A DNA stretch of 25,008 nt, taken from JBGPBY01 sp041481485. GTDB taxonomy: Bacteria; Acidobacteriota; Terriglobia; 20CM-2-55-15. Location of the stretch: positions 1 through 25,008 of the forward strand of contig JBGPBY010000027.1 in the NCBI GenBank assembly GCA_041481485.1, in the 5' to 3' direction. Below the pieces are notes generated by a model, which was not told where the DNA came from, ran no database searches, and worked only from the letters and a program-made list of their open reading frames with translations. This document shows positions 8,114 through 15,462 of the stretch, in pieces. The first letter of the stretch is position 1. Each line of letters opens with the position of its first letter. The translations under genes were made by a program, and so were the position numbers.

Positions 8114-8509
8114 CTAGTTCATGGCCAGTTCGTAAATCGAGGTGTCACCCAACACCCGGACTACCTTGACCTTAATCTTCATTAACGGATCGCGAACCGA
8201 GCACCGTTCCATTTGTTCACAATTCGAACCGCGCTCGCATGGCGTTATTCCTATCGGACCGTCAATGGCTTCCAGTACGTCCACTATCGAGATCTTCGCT
8301 GGGTCGCGCGCCAGGACATATCCGCCATTTATTCCTTGCTGGGAAATCAGCAGCCCTTTTCGAACCAGCCTTTGCAACACCTTGGCGAGCAGAGGGGCCG
8401 GAATCTTGTATTCCATGGCGATTTCCCGTGCGCTGATCGAGCCGGAATGCTGCGCTAAGTGCTTGAGAGCTATCAGTCCGTAGTCCGATTTTTTAGACAG
8501 CTGGAACAT
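8114..8509 (-). CDS. iscR: IscR-type Rrf2 regulator of the ISC operon
   Basis: This is a 131-residue Rrf2-family regulator with an N-terminal winged helix-turn-helix and three cysteines spaced C-X5-C-X5-C (Cys91, Cys97, Cys103), the same spacing as E. coli IscR Cys92/98/104. It is first in the operon and lies 31 bases after a type 1-like palindrome, so autoregulation by cluster status is expected. Two positions differ from E. coli IscR by ungapped comparison: the fourth ligand His107 is Arg106 here, and Glu43, which controls site specificity, is Ala42. The protein is also shorter because the flexible C-terminal tail is missing. A SufR-like Rrf2 protein is an alternative name. The start ATG follows AGGA by six bases. 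Confidence 0.9.
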   Translation of the reverse strand: MFQLSKKSDYGLIALKHLAQHSGSISAREIAMEYKIPAPLLAKVLQRLVRKGLLISQQGINGGYVLARDPAKISIVDVLEAIDGPIGITPCERGSNCEQMERCSVRDPLMKIKVKVVRVLGDTSIYELAMN

Positions 8510-8540
8510 GCAATCCTGACTTTCGTTTTACTTCCGGCGA

Positions 8541-8565
8541 ATATCCGACCAATCTGGTCCGATAT
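8541..8565 (-). promoter_or_regulatory. IscR type 1-like operator of the isc operon
   Basis: A 25-bp palindrome on the coding strand reads ATATCGGACCA, spacer GAT, TGGTCGGATAT. The 11-bp arms match at 10 of 11 positions. The layout ATA-3-GAC-2-3-2-GTC-3-TAT is that of the E. coli type 1 IscR site (ATA...GACT...AGTC...TAT), with C/G in place of the central T/A. It is centred 44 bases before the iscR start codon, where it would overlap a promoter. It also lies just behind the stop codon of the upstream HAD gene, so the isc operon probably has its own promoter here. Confidence 0.82.
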
Positions 8566-8580
8566 CTAAAAGGTAATCTT

Positions 8581-9267
8581 TCAGGCGGACTCCGTCAAGA
8601 TTTCATTTGGGATATCCCGAAGGTTCTGAATGACTCTAATCGGTTTAGGAACAATTCCGTGGCAATGGCGGTCGAGCAACACGGTATGTAATCCGGCTGC
8701 TGCTCCTGCGATGACATCGTTTGACAAATTGTCACCCACGTAGAGGATTCGGGCGGCTGATACTCCGGCAGCACGGACTGCTGCTCTGAAAATCTCGGGA
8801 TCCGGTTTTGCGAAACCTGTTTCACTGGAGATCGTAATGGAGTCGAAAAGAGAGAGGATGTTCAGACTCTCGAGGACAGAATAAATACGTGAATCAAAAT
8901 TGGAGATGACGCCCAGTTTGTAGCCGCGGCGCCGAAGTTCCCTCAGCACAGGTAGGGTTTCGGGAAACAATTTCCAGCCGCGGTCATCGCGGAATTGTTC
9001 ATACACATCTTCAAAGAATCGGTCGAAATCGGGAACCATGCCAACCGCTTCGAAAACCCCATGAACAACGTCCTTCCACCACTGTTTCTCGTTCTCCGTC
9101 AGCACTGGGCCCGAGTGCTGAAATTGCCGGAGGAATGCATCCTGAATTTCGTCAGCGGAGGCTCTTGAACCGTAATTTCCGGCCACTTCAGCATAGATCT
9201 CGCCCACTGTGCCGCGTGTGGTGAACAGCGTTTCTGCGGCATCGAACAGGATGACGTCGTATTTCAA
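8581..9267 (-). CDS. HAD-superfamily hydrolase (subfamily IA, REG-2/HDHD3-like)
   Basis: This is a 228-residue HAD hydrolase with a cap of subfamily I type. Motif I is FDAAETLF with nucleophile Asp9, motif II is ISNFDS (Ser122), motif III Lys154 is in GFAKPDP, and motif IV is GDNLSND (Asp179, Asp184). The second Asp of the phosphatase motif DxD is Ala11, as in REG-2-like and haloacid dehalogenase-like members, so simple phosphatase activity is not assured. The start is uncertain: the frame is open back to 9447, but that part overlaps the upstream gene and resembles no HAD N-terminus. TTG 9267 gives the normal start (KYDVILFDA) and clears the neighbouring stop by ten bases. No substrate can be named. 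Probably transcribed with the two upstream genes. Confidence 0.82.
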   Translation of the reverse strand: MKYDVILFDAAETLFTTRGTVGEIYAEVAGNYGSRASADEIQDAFLRQFQHSGPVLTENEKQWWKDVVHGVFEAVGMVPDFDRFFEDVYEQFRDDRGWKLFPETLPVLRELRRRGYKLGVISNFDSRIYSVLESLNILSLFDSITISSETGFAKPDPEIFRAAVRAAGVSAARILYVGDNLSNDVIAGAAAGLHTVLLDRHCHGIVPKPIRVIQNLRDIPNEILTESA

Positions 9268-9277
9268 TGGAAATGAA

Positions 9278-9565
9278 TTACGCAGATTGGGAAAGCTGAA
9301 CCTGGATGTTGTGAAGATCAACCACCGACCGTCCGTTTCGATCTTCGGCCCAGGGCACTCGAACGGTGATGTTGGTCTTCGATGCAATAAGTTCAGGTTC
9401 CCGCGATGGCGATTCCCATTCGCTGATATCCCGGATTTCAAAACCATGCGACCTGAAATAATTTCGAATGGTTGGAATCACATCCTGATACGCACCATCC
9501 CAGTTCTTTCCGAAATCTTCCTGGTGAAGATACGCTTCAAGATCGCGAATCAGGCCGTCTCTCAT
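9278..9565 (-). CDS. Hypothetical protein, 95 residues
   Basis: Not recognised. It is a small acidic, Trp-containing protein with no signal peptide or membrane segment. An N-terminal helical part (RDGLIRDLEAYLHQEDFG) is followed by a likely alpha/beta part ending in WAEDRNGRSVVDLHNIQV. It lies between the M14 peptidase (10 bases upstream) and the HAD gene (10 bases downstream), so co-transcription is likely. A TAAAAT box (9573-9578) ends seven bases before the ATG, and a weak AGG is too close to the start to act as a normal ribosome site. Spacing and length support it as a real gene. Confidence 0.65.
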   Translation of the reverse strand: MRDGLIRDLEAYLHQEDFGKNWDGAYQDVIPTIRNYFRSHGFEIRDISEWESPSREPELIASKTNITVRVPWAEDRNGRSVVDLHNIQVQLSQSA

Positions 9566-9575
9566 GACCTGTATT

Positions 9576-12500
9576 TTACGGGCGTCTGCGGACGATTCGC
9601 AATACCGTGCTATCGGCAGAGTGGCAGGTGAACCTTTCGGATCTGGTGGAATTCTCGGCCAGATAGTGCGCCAGAAACAAGCTGAACTGCAGACCTGTGT
9701 CCGTGAGTGTCTCGAGCCAGTCTCCGCTGGCTACTTCATCGGGCGCCTCGCTGACCGTTTCAAGCCAGGTTATTCGAGGATAACGCTTCGCAAATGTGAA
9801 TCCATCGGGATCTTCTTCGGAGGCTCGATGTTCTGGTTGTAAATCGCCCAGCCCGTATTTTGCGTATCGTCCCTTCATTCGCTTGTGCCATGCATCGTTT
9901 GATTCGAGAACAGTCTTCATGTGGGTCATCGCCTTGTCATGAAGATCCATAGCGGCTGGCTGCGATTCAGGCCCATATTCAAATCGAGGAATGAACCATC
10001 CACGGGGAATCCACCAGTCTCTGGCAGTGACGTCGCGAGACTTGACCCATGCCGTATAACCTGCAAACAACTGAACCCATTCGTGAGAGGGGTAACCATG
10101 CGGATTGAGAACGATGTCCGGAAGCCACATGCGCCACAGGCGGGGACGGACTCGTGCTTCAGGATAGACCGGATCTGGCGACCATTGTTCCAGTGTCACA
10201 TCGGTGCCGAGAGATCCCATATAGCCGGCGTGAAGCATGAACTCGGACGTATCGCCGTGCAACTCTTCAACCAGAGCGGCGCCGTCGGGATTTGTGATGG
10301 GCTGAAGGATGAAACTCACCCGGTTTAGAAGCTGCTGCGCTTTCCGATCCGTCGCAAGCATTTCCGCGAGCTTCAAGATGTGTGTGGTGCTGGATACCTC
10401 GTTTGCATGTTGGCGCCCGGTTACAAAAAGAACGGGTTTCGACAAGGACACTCTTGCCTGTGACACATACTTCCCCGGCAGCGGAGAAGTCACATCCATT
10501 GCCCAGATGGAATTTCCGAGAAGGGAACTGCCGGCGTGGAAGGGCCGAACTTCCGGAAATGCTGCAAGATGTTGAATGATCCGTTCGCACTCGACAGGAC
10601 CGATCGGAGTGCGCGATTGAACGACAGGGTTCTCCTTCTTAGCCTTCTCTGCCTTTTCTTCAATGCGGGGCAGCGATTTGATTTTCGGTTGCCGGAAGCA
10701 TTGCGTGGTGCGTCCGATTGCGACTCCGCCAAATCGAATCGAGTCTATTCCTTCGTAAGATATCCAATCGAGTCCGTCGTCCAGACTCCGAAGTTGGCGG
10801 AGCATTTCGAATAAGGCGAGATTTTCCTTTGTCGCGTCCACTCCCGAAACGTCGATGACCACGACGGAATCGTGACCTGCCTGAACGGTAATCGCTTCGA
10901 TTCGAGGCTTTGGAGTTTGTCTGGGTTCTATTTCCGCAATGCGATGACGAAGTTGTCCCTGGAGATCGGTCCAGGACAATTGAATGCGGGGATTCGGCGC
11001 TCTCCTTCCTGTCAGCCGGATGTGGGCGCTTCCTCCGCGGCCGTTTCGTGCAGGATGGATGCGGGGGACAATGCGGCCGGGATTCTTGATGCCCAGCAGA
11101 TCGAGAAACAGCAATGTTTCAAAGTAGATGTCCTCATGCAGCGGTTCAAGAGTGGAAATCCGTTCCTGGTCAATGCTAATACGGCGATCGGGTTCGCTCA
11201 GCCACAACTCCACTTCCAGCGCTGCAAAATGAGGACCGGAACTCATTGCGGGAAGTCCGCCATGGAGATTCGAAATGTAATTACGAACTTTGGGGAGAGT
11301 CTCGGACTGAAATCGATTCCAGAATTTTTCTACATCTGTCGCAATCCGGGCATCCGCAACCATCACTCCATCAACGGTGGCGCGAAGCCAGCCAGTACTG
11401 ACACGAATTTGCGCATATTCAGGAAACTCATCAAACATTGGACGCATTGCAAATACGGGACTGAATTTTTCACGAAGCGTCGATCGCCCATTTGTGTCTT
11501 CGGCGGACACTTCGTATGTAGCGCTGAAAGAGTCGGATTCATGAAATGAGATGTGGTCCAGCGGGATTCCAAGATCCTTCGCAAGAACTTCATCGATGGG
11601 ATAGAGCTCATGCAGCCACCGCTCTGGGGATTCCACCGGCGAATCCTTCCCCGGATTGAGTTTTTGAAAGCAAATGCGAACTCGATGAGCGTTTCGGAGC
11701 CTGGGTTTCAGAATTTCATCAATCCAGCAATAAGCCTGCTTGTGTGCGGAAAGGACGTGAATTGTGGTTCTGCCGGGATTTGCCCCTCGCATCAGAACCT
11801 GTTCCTGGATTTCCTTTGCGATGGTGTCACGAATCTCTGACGATTCACTGATGCGCAATTCAATTTGCACTTCGGAGTCTTTCCGGATCCTGGGAAGGAC
11901 AAATTCGTCAATGAGGCTTCGTGCGTCGTCCACTTCCCATGGGATGTCAAACGAGTCATCAAATACCGTAAATGTTTTGGAATTGTTCAGAAAATCCGTT
12001 TTGTTTAACAGCCCGGGAGCCCATTGTGCGGAAAGGCTCTCGAAGTTGGCGTTGCCAGTGTCTGCGCACAGTGTGAGTGATGCGGAAGCTCTTTCTTCGC
12101 CGGAGAGACTTCGGATCATGTCCCGCGCTGCATTCATGACAGCGGCGGTTTGTCCTGCGGCCGAGCGAAATTGGAAAAACGCGTGCAGGTCGTCTTCAAT
12201 CCTGGAAAGGTGGAGATGCTCTTTTCCGTATTCCCATACGTAAGGCAGCCGCATTGCGGTATGTTTCAGCGCCTCCGCTTCACCCTCTGAATCTGTCCCG
12301 GAAATGCATACCGAACTGCTGCCATCCAGGAGATCGACAATCTGGATGCGGCCAATTCCTGGGAGGGACGGTATTCCGGGGAAATCAATTACGTTCCCAA
12401 CGGCAATTGCATTCACTGGTTCAGTCCTTGCAGGAGCGGATTCCGGGCAAACCAGGGGCAGGCGAACGGCTGCGGATTCCAAGGCAATTCGAGCAGCGAG

Positions 12501-13028
12501 GTTGATGACTTCGAACGACCGGGTTCCTGTTCTCATCCGCACTTCGGTGTTCACAGCTTCCGGGAAAAGGCTTCCGTTCGTGCCGCGAAGAAGTCCGTCG
12601 GATGAATACAAGCTGGATAGGGAAAAATATGGAGCGGGCGCCGGACTGGGATCTCTGATTTCGACAACTGGGCCGGAGTCCATACCCAGGGTTCGTGCAA
12701 ACCGCTCGGCATCGGCGGCATTGGGAATTGCCACAACCTTTCGCGTGCCGTCCACAATGACAGTCCACGGGGCGTTCACATCGCAGGAGAATCGCTTTGC
12801 CGCGGTTCCAATAACGACTGCGATCGTCCGGTCCGAACGGTTGTACTTTGAAATTGGGAAGCCAATTGGAAGATCGATCGACTGCGCTTCAAACGCCAGA
12901 CGTGCGGCGACGTTTGCCGCGGCTACAATTTCGGGGAGTGCGGCGCGATCATCGACATAAATCCGGGCGTTCAGGAAATCCACAATCCCATCGTGATTGC
13001 GATCCTGAAGAATCTCCTCCGGAATCAT
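9576..13028 (-). CDS. Large M14-family zinc carboxypeptidase-like protein with unknown N-terminal region
   Basis: This 1150-residue protein has an M14 peptidase domain only in its last quarter: GRQHANEVSST (His874, Glu877 as zinc ligands), PITNPDGAALVEE, and NPHGYPSHEW (His977 as third ligand). A catalytic Glu is probably in TWLETVSEAPDE. The preceding 850 residues are not recognised. They begin with a dockerin-like calcium loop, D-x-N-x-D-G-x-V-D-x-x-N at residues 9-20, and contain two related segments of about 120 residues (about 1-118 and 145-265). Each has a helix of AARLAFE/AARIALE type, a strand IAVVIG/IAVGN and a closing helix. No signal peptide is seen, so export would need another route or a different start. 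ATG 13028 is the first start in frame. It appears to head the unit that runs into the 95-residue protein and the HAD gene. Confidence 0.82.
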   Translation of the reverse strand: MIPEEILQDRNHDGIVDFLNARIYVDDRAALPEIVAAANVAARLAFEAQSIDLPIGFPISKYNRSDRTIAVVIGTAAKRFSCDVNAPWTVIVDGTRKVVAIPNAADAERFARTLGMDSGPVVEIRDPSPAPAPYFSLSSLYSSDGLLRGTNGSLFPEAVNTEVRMRTGTRSFEVINLAARIALESAAVRLPLVCPESAPARTEPVNAIAVGNVIDFPGIPSLPGIGRIQIVDLLDGSSSVCISGTDSEGEAEALKHTAMRLPYVWEYGKEHLHLSRIEDDLHAFFQFRSAAGQTAAVMNAARDMIRSLSGEERASASLTLCADTGNANFESLSAQWAPGLLNKTDFLNNSKTFTVFDDSFDIPWEVDDARSLIDEFVLPRIRKDSEVQIELRISESSEIRDTIAKEIQEQVLMRGANPGRTTIHVLSAHKQAYCWIDEILKPRLRNAHRVRICFQKLNPGKDSPVESPERWLHELYPIDEVLAKDLGIPLDHISFHESDSFSATYEVSAEDTNGRSTLREKFSPVFAMRPMFDEFPEYAQIRVSTGWLRATVDGVMVADARIATDVEKFWNRFQSETLPKVRNYISNLHGGLPAMSSGPHFAALEVELWLSEPDRRISIDQERISTLEPLHEDIYFETLLFLDLLGIKNPGRIVPRIHPARNGRGGSAHIRLTGRRAPNPRIQLSWTDLQGQLRHRIAEIEPRQTPKPRIEAITVQAGHDSVVVIDVSGVDATKENLALFEMLRQLRSLDDGLDWISYEGIDSIRFGGVAIGRTTQCFRQPKIKSLPRIEEKAEKAKKENPVVQSRTPIGPVECERIIQHLAAFPEVRPFHAGSSLLGNSIWAMDVTSPLPGKYVSQARVSLSKPVLFVTGRQHANEVSSTTHILKLAEMLATDRKAQQLLNRVSFILQPITNPDGAALVEELHGDTSEFMLHAGYMGSLGTDVTLEQWSPDPVYPEARVRPRLWRMWLPDIVLNPHGYPSHEWVQLFAGYTAWVKSRDVTARDWWIPRGWFIPRFEYGPESQPAAMDLHDKAMTHMKTVLESNDAWHKRMKGRYAKYGLGDLQPEHRASEEDPDGFTFAKRYPRITWLETVSEAPDEVASGDWLETLTDTGLQFSLFLAHYLAENSTRSERFTCHSADSTVLRIVRRRP

Positions 13029-13178
13029 GCGCGGATCATAGCATGGAGATTTTTGCAGGATTCGAGGCGGGCAAATCCGTCCGGATTTGGTGAGGATTTG
13101 ATGTATTGTCGGCTGCCTTTGATGTAACCTCCGTTGCGGCGTGCGTTTGAAGCTGTATTACAAACCGTAAACTAACTA

Positions 13179-13207
13179 TTGACACCCCATGGGGCACTAG
13201 TTTAAAA
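13179..13207 (+). promoter_or_regulatory. Candidate sigma-70 promoter ahead of porin leader
   Basis: A perfect -35 box TTGACA (13179-13184) is followed after 17 bases by TTAAAA (13202-13207), a weak -10 box. The 17-base spacer contains the 10-bp perfect palindrome CCCCATGGGG (13185-13194), a possible operator. Transcription would start near 13214 and run toward the porin, meeting the terminator at 13264-13294 first. Confidence 0.45.
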
Positions 13208-13263
13208 ACGATTTGCCGCACGACGGTGTCCGGCTTTATCTTTTGGCACTGTGTTCGGTTCGC

Positions 13264-13294
13264 GCCTCGCAGTTGCTACTGCCAGGCTTTTTTT
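13264..13294 (+). terminator. Intrinsic terminator within the porin leader
   Basis: The stem GCCT-c-GCAGT, loop TGCT, ACTGC-c-AGGC (13264-13287) has nine base pairs around one C-C mismatch and is followed at once by seven T residues. This is the shape of a rho-independent terminator on the + strand. It sits 228 bases before the porin ATG and about 80 bases after the predicted transcription start, so it either ends a short RNA or attenuates the porin transcript. Confidence 0.65.
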
Positions 13295-13522
13295 GTTTGG
13301 AATGGAATTATTTGTTTTTGCAGATCTATTGTCTGAACCTGAATGGCGCGGTCGCGTCTGACGCTTCCAAATCTTTGAGGCCAAGAGGTTTTTGGCAAAT
13401 AGACGCCATGCGCATGCAGGAAGCATGACTTTAAGGGGGGCCATTTACCTGGCGGAGAGCGTTGGGTGAATGGGCTGATTTCGACGATTTTGATTCATCA
13501 ATTTCTGGAAAGGCGGGGGTCT

Positions 13523-14587
13523 ATGCGGTTACGGTTTTCAGTAGTGTTTGTTCTGTTGGCTTTTCTGCTAATGAGCGGAACGGCCTTCTCTCAAACCTTT
13601 ACGGGCCTGTTTGACGGTTACTATGCGTTTAACTTCAACAAGCCTGCCAATCAATTTAATACCGGACGCGCGTTCGATATTAACCACCAAATGTTCAGTT
13701 TGAATTACGCTGAACTGTCCATCGAGCAGAAACCCAAACCAGTGGGATACCGGTTTGACATTGGTTTCGGCGACGCAGCATCGATTGTCAATGCATCGGA
13801 GCCGGCAGGTGTGATCTACCAGCACGTCCAGCAGGCGTACCTGACTTTGAACAGGGACAAAATGTCAATCGACGTGGGAAAATTCGTGACTCCGTTTGGC
13901 GCGGAAGTCATCGAGACCAAGGATAACTGGAATTACAGCCGCGGCCTGCTATTTACCTATGCGGTTCCGTTCTATCACTTCGGAGTGCGCACGACGTATG
14001 CCGCATCGGATAAGGCGACTGTGGCGGCGTATGTTGTCAATGGCTGGAACAATGTCAGAGACAACAACCGTGGAAAGAGTCTCGGTGTCATGGCAACTTT
14101 CAAGCCCATCGACAAATTATCCATGACGGAAAACTACATGGTGGGCAACGAGAGTCCTGTGAAGGACAATCGCCGCCATACGTTCGACTCCATCGCAACG
14201 TATGATTATTCCAAGATGTTCAGCATCATGGGAAATTTTGATTATGCGTTTGATAGCTCGTTCAACCTTCGCAGACACTGGATTGGCGGCGCCGGATACA
14301 TCAAATACTCCCCGAATCAGCAGGCCACGGGCGTAAAGATTGTTCCGCGTTACGAATGGTTCAGAGACCCCGAGGGTGTCTCCGGTACGGCTCAGACTGC
14401 TCAGGAAGGTACTATTACCATTCTGTATGTATCCAAGGAATCCGGCTCGTTCTGGACGGAGTACCGTCGCGACTGGTCCGATCAGCGGGTATTTTCGCTG
14501 AATAAGAAATCCGGAAACGTTCCGCGTTTCAATCAAGACACTCTGGAGTTCGGATACACCTATGCCTGGACTCACGAGACTAAGTAG
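13523..14587 (+). CDS. Outer-membrane beta-barrel porin (BBP2-like)
   Basis: This 354-residue protein starts with a clear Sec signal peptide (MRLRFSVVFVLLAFLLMSG, cleavage after about TAFSQ, residue 24). The mature part is a series of alternating amphipathic strands rich in Tyr, Phe and Asn, beginning FTGLFDGYYAFNFNKP and including the family-like VGKFVTPFGAEVIE segment. It fits the BBP2/porin type common in Acidobacteriota and Planctomycetota, thought to be a diffusion channel. The frame opens at 13466, but ATG 13523 was chosen because it begins the signal peptide and follows GGCGGGGG. The C-terminus ends WTHETK, not in the Phe usual for barrels. Substrate unknown. It stands alone, with a hairpin just after the stop. 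Confidence 0.88.
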   Translation: MRLRFSVVFVLLAFLLMSGTAFSQTFTGLFDGYYAFNFNKPANQFNTGRAFDINHQMFSLNYAELSIEQKPKPVGYRFDIGFGDAASIVNASEPAGVIYQHVQQAYLTLNRDKMSIDVGKFVTPFGAEVIETKDNWNYSRGLLFTYAVPFYHFGVRTTYAASDKATVAAYVVNGWNNVRDNNRGKSLGVMATFKPIDKLSMTENYMVGNESPVKDNRRHTFDSIATYDYSKMFSIMGNFDYAFDSSFNLRRHWIGGAGYIKYSPNQQATGVKIVPRYEWFRDPEGVSGTAQTAQEGTITILYVSKESGSFWTEYRRDWSDQRVFSLNKKSGNVPRFNQDTLEFGYTYAWTHETK

Positions 14588-14601
14588 CTAAGTTCCTCTG
14601 C

Positions 14602-14693
14602 TGCCATAAAGGCTCGGTCGGTTGTCGGCTGAATACAGGTTGTTGCAAAAGCAAAACCTGGCAAGCCGGTATTCGACCGAGCCTTTTATGGCA
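14602..14693 (+). terminator. Long imperfect hairpin after porin gene (terminator or repeat element)
   Basis: A 19-base arm (14602-14620, TGCCATAAAGGCTCGGTCG) pairs with 14674-14693, with one extra T in the right arm. Inside it, CGGCT pairs with AGCCG and AGGTT-TTGC with GCAA-AACCT, leaving a loop of about four A residues. The whole 92 bases could fold into one long stem. It begins 14 bases after the porin stop. Its right half contains CCTTTTATGG, so it may end the porin transcript; its length also fits a small palindromic repeat element. Confidence 0.6.
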
Positions 14694-14726
14694 TTTGGGC
14701 CGATTTGTTACCCGATGGGAGGGGGC

Positions 14727-15410
14727 ATGCGTTCGATTGCTGGCATTGTGATTGCGCTTTTTATACCGGTTGCGTTGTTTGCGCAGCTGGAAGACAAAGT
14801 TGCGGACCGTATATGGGAATCCGCCAGAGTGATGGACGAAATTGTAAAGGGTCCAGACTCCAGTATTCCCAAGGACCTGCTGAAGAAGGCGAATTGCGTG
14901 GCCGTTATTCCGGCAGTGAAGAAAGCCGCATTGGGATTTGGCGGCCAATATGGTCGAGGCGCCGTATCCTGCCGCAGGGATCAGGGTAAAGGTGCGTTCG
15001 GTCCGACATCAATGATCTCCGTCAGTGGTGGAAGTTTTGGATTTCAAATCGGCGGACAATCTGTGGATGTGGTGATGTTGTTTATGACGCCAAAAAGCAT
15101 GGAGAGTCTGCTTAAAGATAAAGTGACTCTCGGAGGCGACATGGCCGCAGCTGCGGGTCCGGTGGGCCGCAATGCGTCGGCGGAAACCAATGCCACCCTG
15201 CAAGCTGAAATTCTCACCTATGCCAAGAGCCGAGGGCTGTTCGCCGGAGTATCCTTAAAAGGATCGTCGCTCCGTCCGGATAACGAAGCTAACCAGAGTC
15301 TCTACGGCCGCAAAGTCGAGGCGAAGCAAATTCTGGTGGATAACTCGGTGGCATCCCCGGCAGGTGCTCAGAAGTTTGTAGATGCACTGACTCGGGCCTC
15401 AGCGAATTAG
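14727..15410 (+). CDS. Secreted SYLF-domain (Ysc84/DUF500) lipid-binding protein
   Basis: This 227-residue protein has an N-terminal signal peptide (MRSIAGIVIALFIPVALFA) and then a SYLF domain across almost the whole mature chain. Landmarks are IPKDLLKKANCVAVIPAVKK, GFGGQYGRGAVSCR, SVSGGSFGFQIGGQSVDVV and GRNASAETNATLQAEILTY. In eukaryotes the SYLF domain binds phosphoinositides; in bacteria the role is not established, but a periplasmic or envelope site is likely. ATG 14727 follows a GGGAGGGGG ribosome site and was preferred over the frame start at 14622, which lies inside the hairpin. The porin is upstream; coupling is uncertain. Confidence 0.88.
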   Translation: MRSIAGIVIALFIPVALFAQLEDKVADRIWESARVMDEIVKGPDSSIPKDLLKKANCVAVIPAVKKAALGFGGQYGRGAVSCRRDQGKGAFGPTSMISVSGGSFGFQIGGQSVDVVMLFMTPKSMESLLKDKVTLGGDMAAAAGPVGRNASAETNATLQAEILTYAKSRGLFAGVSLKGSSLRPDNEANQSLYGRKVEAKQILVDNSVASPAGAQKFVDALTRASAN

Positions 15411-15451
15411 ATCTTCACCTTCCTGAGCGGCGCCTGCCTGGTTTTCGCTAA

Positions 15452-15457
15452 TATAGT
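15452..15457 (+). promoter_or_regulatory. -10 box abutting the ygfZ start codon
   Basis: TATAGT (in context CTAATATAGTTTTCT) ends five bases before the ygfZ ATG. A start site seven or so bases downstream would fall at the ATG itself, giving a leaderless mRNA. No Shine-Dalgarno sequence is seen. No strong -35 box was found. Confidence 0.4.
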
Positions 15458-15462
15458 TTTCT

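Larger units (their letters stand above)
13029..13522. other. Non-coding divergent region (494 bases) between M14 gene and porin
   Basis: No convincing coding frame lies here. It holds a candidate promoter on the + strand (13179-13207) with a CCCCATGGGG palindrome between its boxes, an intrinsic terminator (13264-13294), an AT-rich segment after it, and a G-rich ribosome site (GGCGGGGG) directly before the porin ATG. The left end must also carry the promoter of the M14 gene on the other strand, but none was clear. No known riboswitch fold was recognised. Confidence 0.6.

Noticed and set aside
9268..9447. HAD gene start at 9447
   Set aside because: The added 60 residues overlap the 95-residue gene in another frame and are unlike any HAD N-terminus.
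13029..13522. Known riboswitch in the porin leader
   Set aside because: No conserved riboswitch core was recognised; only a promoter-like pair and a simple terminator hairpin are visible.
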